A stretch of DNA of 64,000 nucleotides from Burkholderia arboris (GTDB lineage: Bacteria > Pseudomonadota > Gammaproteobacteria > Burkholderiales > Burkholderiaceae), in assembly GCF_902499125.1 (NCBI RefSeq), contig NZ_CABVPX010000034.1, forward strand, positions 1 through 64,000. Direction: 5' to 3'. Shown here in pieces: positions 62,444 through 64,000 of this stretch. Below the pieces are notes generated by a model. The model saw only the letters and a program-made list of their open reading frames with translations. It had not been told where the DNA came from and made no database searches. Position numbers and translations under genes: made by a program. Positions within the stretch are counted from its first letter, which is position 1. The number at the start of each line of letters is the position of its first letter.

Positions 62444-63091
62444 TCAGCGATCGGCCGCGAGTTTCGCGCCGAGACCGACGAGCGCGACGCCGCACAGCGC
62501 GTCGAGCGGGCGTCGCACGCGACGGTAGCCGCGCTGCGCGCGCGGGCTCGCGAACAGATACGCGACACACGAATACCAGCCGGCCGACAGCACGCCGATC
62601 GTCACCAGCACCGCGCCGTTGAACCACAGCGGCACGTGCGCGGGCAGCATCGCCGCGAACACGCTGGTCCAGAACGCGCACGATTTCGGGTTCGTCAGGC
62701 ACGTGAAGAGGCCGCTGCGATAGGCGCGCAGGTAGTCGCGCGCGTGCGGCGCGGCCAGCGGCGCGGTGGTGTCCGGCGCGTCGGCCGGCGCCGCGTCGCG
62801 GCGCACGCCCGAGCGCAGCAGCTTGAAGCCGAAATACACGAGATACACGGCGCCGCCGATCCGGATCGCCTCGTACAGCCATTCGACCTGGTGCAGCACG
62901 GCCGCGAGGCCGAGCATCGCGAGCGTCGCCCACGCGACCGACGCGGTACCGACACCGAGCGCCGATGCGGCGCCCAGGCTGCGCCGGCCGGCGAGCGACA
63001 GTTGCGAAATCATGAAGAAATTCGGGCCGGGCGTGATTGCCGCGACGAGGTAGACGACGGCGATTTGCAGCAGGATCGGCAGGTAGGTCAT
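62444..63091 (-). CDS. LysE/RhtB-family amino-acid exporter
   Basis: A 215-residue inner-membrane exporter with about six spans. The N-terminal signature is VAAITPGPNFFMISQLSLAGRRSLGAASALGVG, followed by GGAVYLVYFGFKLLRS. The middle loop is Asp/Ala/Pro-rich (about 100-120) and the FTCLTNPKSCAFWTSVFAAMLP motif follows. The export substrate (threonine, homoserine, lysine or another amino acid) cannot be told. Confidence 0.87.
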   Translation of the reverse strand: MTYLPILLQIAVVYLVAAITPGPNFFMISQLSLAGRRSLGAASALGVGTASVAWATLAMLGLAAVLHQVEWLYEAIRIGGAVYLVYFGFKLLRSGVRRDAAPADAPDTTAPLAAPHARDYLRAYRSGLFTCLTNPKSCAFWTSVFAAMLPAHVPLWFNGAVLVTIGVLSAGWYSCVAYLFASPRAQRGYRRVRRPLDALCGVALVGLGAKLAADR

Positions 63092-63196
63092 GGTGGCGCG
63101 GCCCGGCGGCGGGGCGCTGGCGGAATGGGCAAGCCGTTACTGTAGCGCGCGCCGCGCAACCGTGCTCCCGTGGCGCGCGACCGGATTCCGGGGGCG

Positions 63197-64000
63197 TTAC
63201 TGCGGATCGAGGCGCAGCCGCGCGATGTAGGGCAGGTGGTCCGACAGCCAGGCGGCTTCGCCGGTCGGCGCGCGCCATTCGAGCGGTGTCAGGCCGCGCA
63301 CGAACATCTTGTCGAGCGCGAGCGCCGGCGAGAACGCGGGGAACGTGCGGCCCGATTCGCCGAGCAGCGTCGCGACTTCGGACATCCCGATCTCGCCGAA
63401 CAGCGCGACCGAATCGTTGCGCCAGTCGTTGAAGTCGCCGGCGAGCATCAGCGGGCCGTCGCCCGCGTTGCGCACGATCCAGTGCGCGATCCAGTGCATC
63501 TGGCGCAGCCGCGCGGCGCGCGTGAGCGCGAGGTGCGCGCACAGCAGCGTGACCGGGCGCGCGCCCGCGAGCGTTGCACGCGCGACGAGCAGCCCGCGCC
63601 GCTCGAAGCGGTGTGCGGAGATGTCCCAGCGGCCGCCGAGGTCGAGCGGATGCGGCGACAGGATCGCGTTGCCGTGCCGCCACGACGGCTTGAAGACGTT
63701 CGGCCCGAGCGCGATCTGCCAGTCGAGCGCATGCGCGATCTCGGTGGCCTGGCAATGCCACACGTCGTCGACCGCGTCGTCCATCTGCGCACCGAAGCCG
63801 GGTGCGAGCACGGGGCGCGGCATGCGGCGCGCCATCGCTTCCTGCAGGAAATACACGTCGGCGTGCGTCGACTGCATCCAGTTGCGCATCGCGTTCCACG
63901 CGGTGAAGCCGAGCGGCGAGCGGCCCTTGTGCAGGTTCCAGCTGACGGCGGTGATTTCGTCGGGCGCGGCGTGCGGTTCGGCGAACGGCAGGGACAGGGC
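63197..64000 (-). CDS. Endonuclease/exonuclease/phosphatase-family protein, 5' end cut by the window edge
   Basis: A metal-dependent phosphodiesterase of the EEP fold; its N-terminus lies beyond base 64000. Visible motifs in order are VSWNLHKGRS (metal Asn) near the right edge, the FLQEAM region (metal Glu), LLCAHLALTR (His), LAGDFNDWRN (catalytic Asp/Asn) and LSDHLPYIARL (catalytic His). It may act on nucleic acids or phospholipids; the family is diverse. About 267 residues are seen up to the edge, so most of the catalytic domain is present. Confidence 0.85.
   Translation of the reverse strand, partial: ALSLPFAEPHAAPDEITAVSWNLHKGRSPLGFTAWNAMRNWMQSTHADVYFLQEAMARRMPRPVLAPGFGAQMDDAVDDVWHCQATEIAHALDWQIALGPNVFKPSWRHGNAILSPHPLDLGGRWDISAHRFERRGLLVARATLAGARPVTLLCAHLALTRAARLRQMHWIAHWIVRNAGDGPLMLAGDFNDWRNDSVALFGEIGMSEVATLLGESGRTFPAFSPALALDKMFVRGLTPLEWRAPTGEAAWLSDHLPYIARLRLDPQ

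Overview
This 64 kb window is bacterial chromosome with very high G+C content. Gene content, gene order and protein sequences fit a betaproteobacterium of the genus Burkholderia, probably the B. cepacia complex and probably the main chromosome. I judge this from gene order and protein character (mre/mrd cluster next to gatCAB, metX-metW, dapF-DUF484-xerC, hslVU with a one-cysteine DksA, RegBA-type pair, FliK/FhlB pair after fliST); no database was searched. I see no rRNA, tRNA, CRISPR array, insertion sequence, phage or integrase of a mobile element. Most of the window is housekeeping, with a few accessory islands.

Layout. 1-4924 (minus): rod-shape operon mreB-mreC-mreD-mrdA, with mrdA running off the left edge. 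5292-8631 (plus): gatCAB, the amidotransferase that makes Gln-tRNA and Asn-tRNA. 8750-10404: polyphosphate kinase 2 and exonuclease III. 10492-12716: zinc alcohol dehydrogenase divergent from an AraC regulator. 12740-15203 (minus): a secreted M48-like protein whose catalytic glutamate is missing, then AmpG. 15323-17073 (minus): metX-metW behind a roughly 200-nt leader that can fold. 17344-19666 (minus): argB, a HAD nucleotidase and slmA. 19961-22278 (plus): a CWC-type small protein and a RegB/RegA redox two-component pair. 22831-26950 (minus): hslVU, dksA and a His-rich COG0523 metallochaperone GTPase. 27144-31001 (minus): dapF, DUF484, xerC and rlmI. 31332-32013: a higBA toxin-antitoxin locus with a clear operator and a frameshifted toxin. 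32044-34381: lpxL-type acyltransferase divergent from metK, which has a structured leader.

35185-45030 is metabolic and transport accessory sequence: a PhyH dioxygenase, an aldo-keto reductase, small membrane proteins, an EamA exporter, an SrkA-type kinase, a coniferyl-aldehyde-type dehydrogenase and a GMC oxidoreductase. 45060-55538 is a flagellar block. fliFGHIJK lies on the minus strand and fliE diverges from it; fliS-fliT follow on the plus strand behind a near-consensus sigma-28 promoter. A second FliK-like gene and an FhlB-like gene come next. Between fliT and that second FliK-like gene lies a 273-bp element (53572-53844) made of three abutting long inverted repeats that fold into a clean three-way junction; it is the most unusual structure in the window. 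55717-64000 holds a PepSY membrane protein under a Fur box, an XdhC-family protein, an APC permease, a NarL-type two-component pair, a ferredoxin-NADP reductase, a LysE exporter and a partial EEP-family phosphodiesterase.

The genes form functional groups: cell wall and shape (mre/mrd, ampG, dapF, lpxL, slmA), the methionine/SAM cycle (metX, metW, metK), protein quality and stress (hslVU, dksA, higBA), and flagellar assembly. Both methionine-cycle transcripts (metX and metK) have long leaders with predicted stems, which makes them candidates for cis-regulation.
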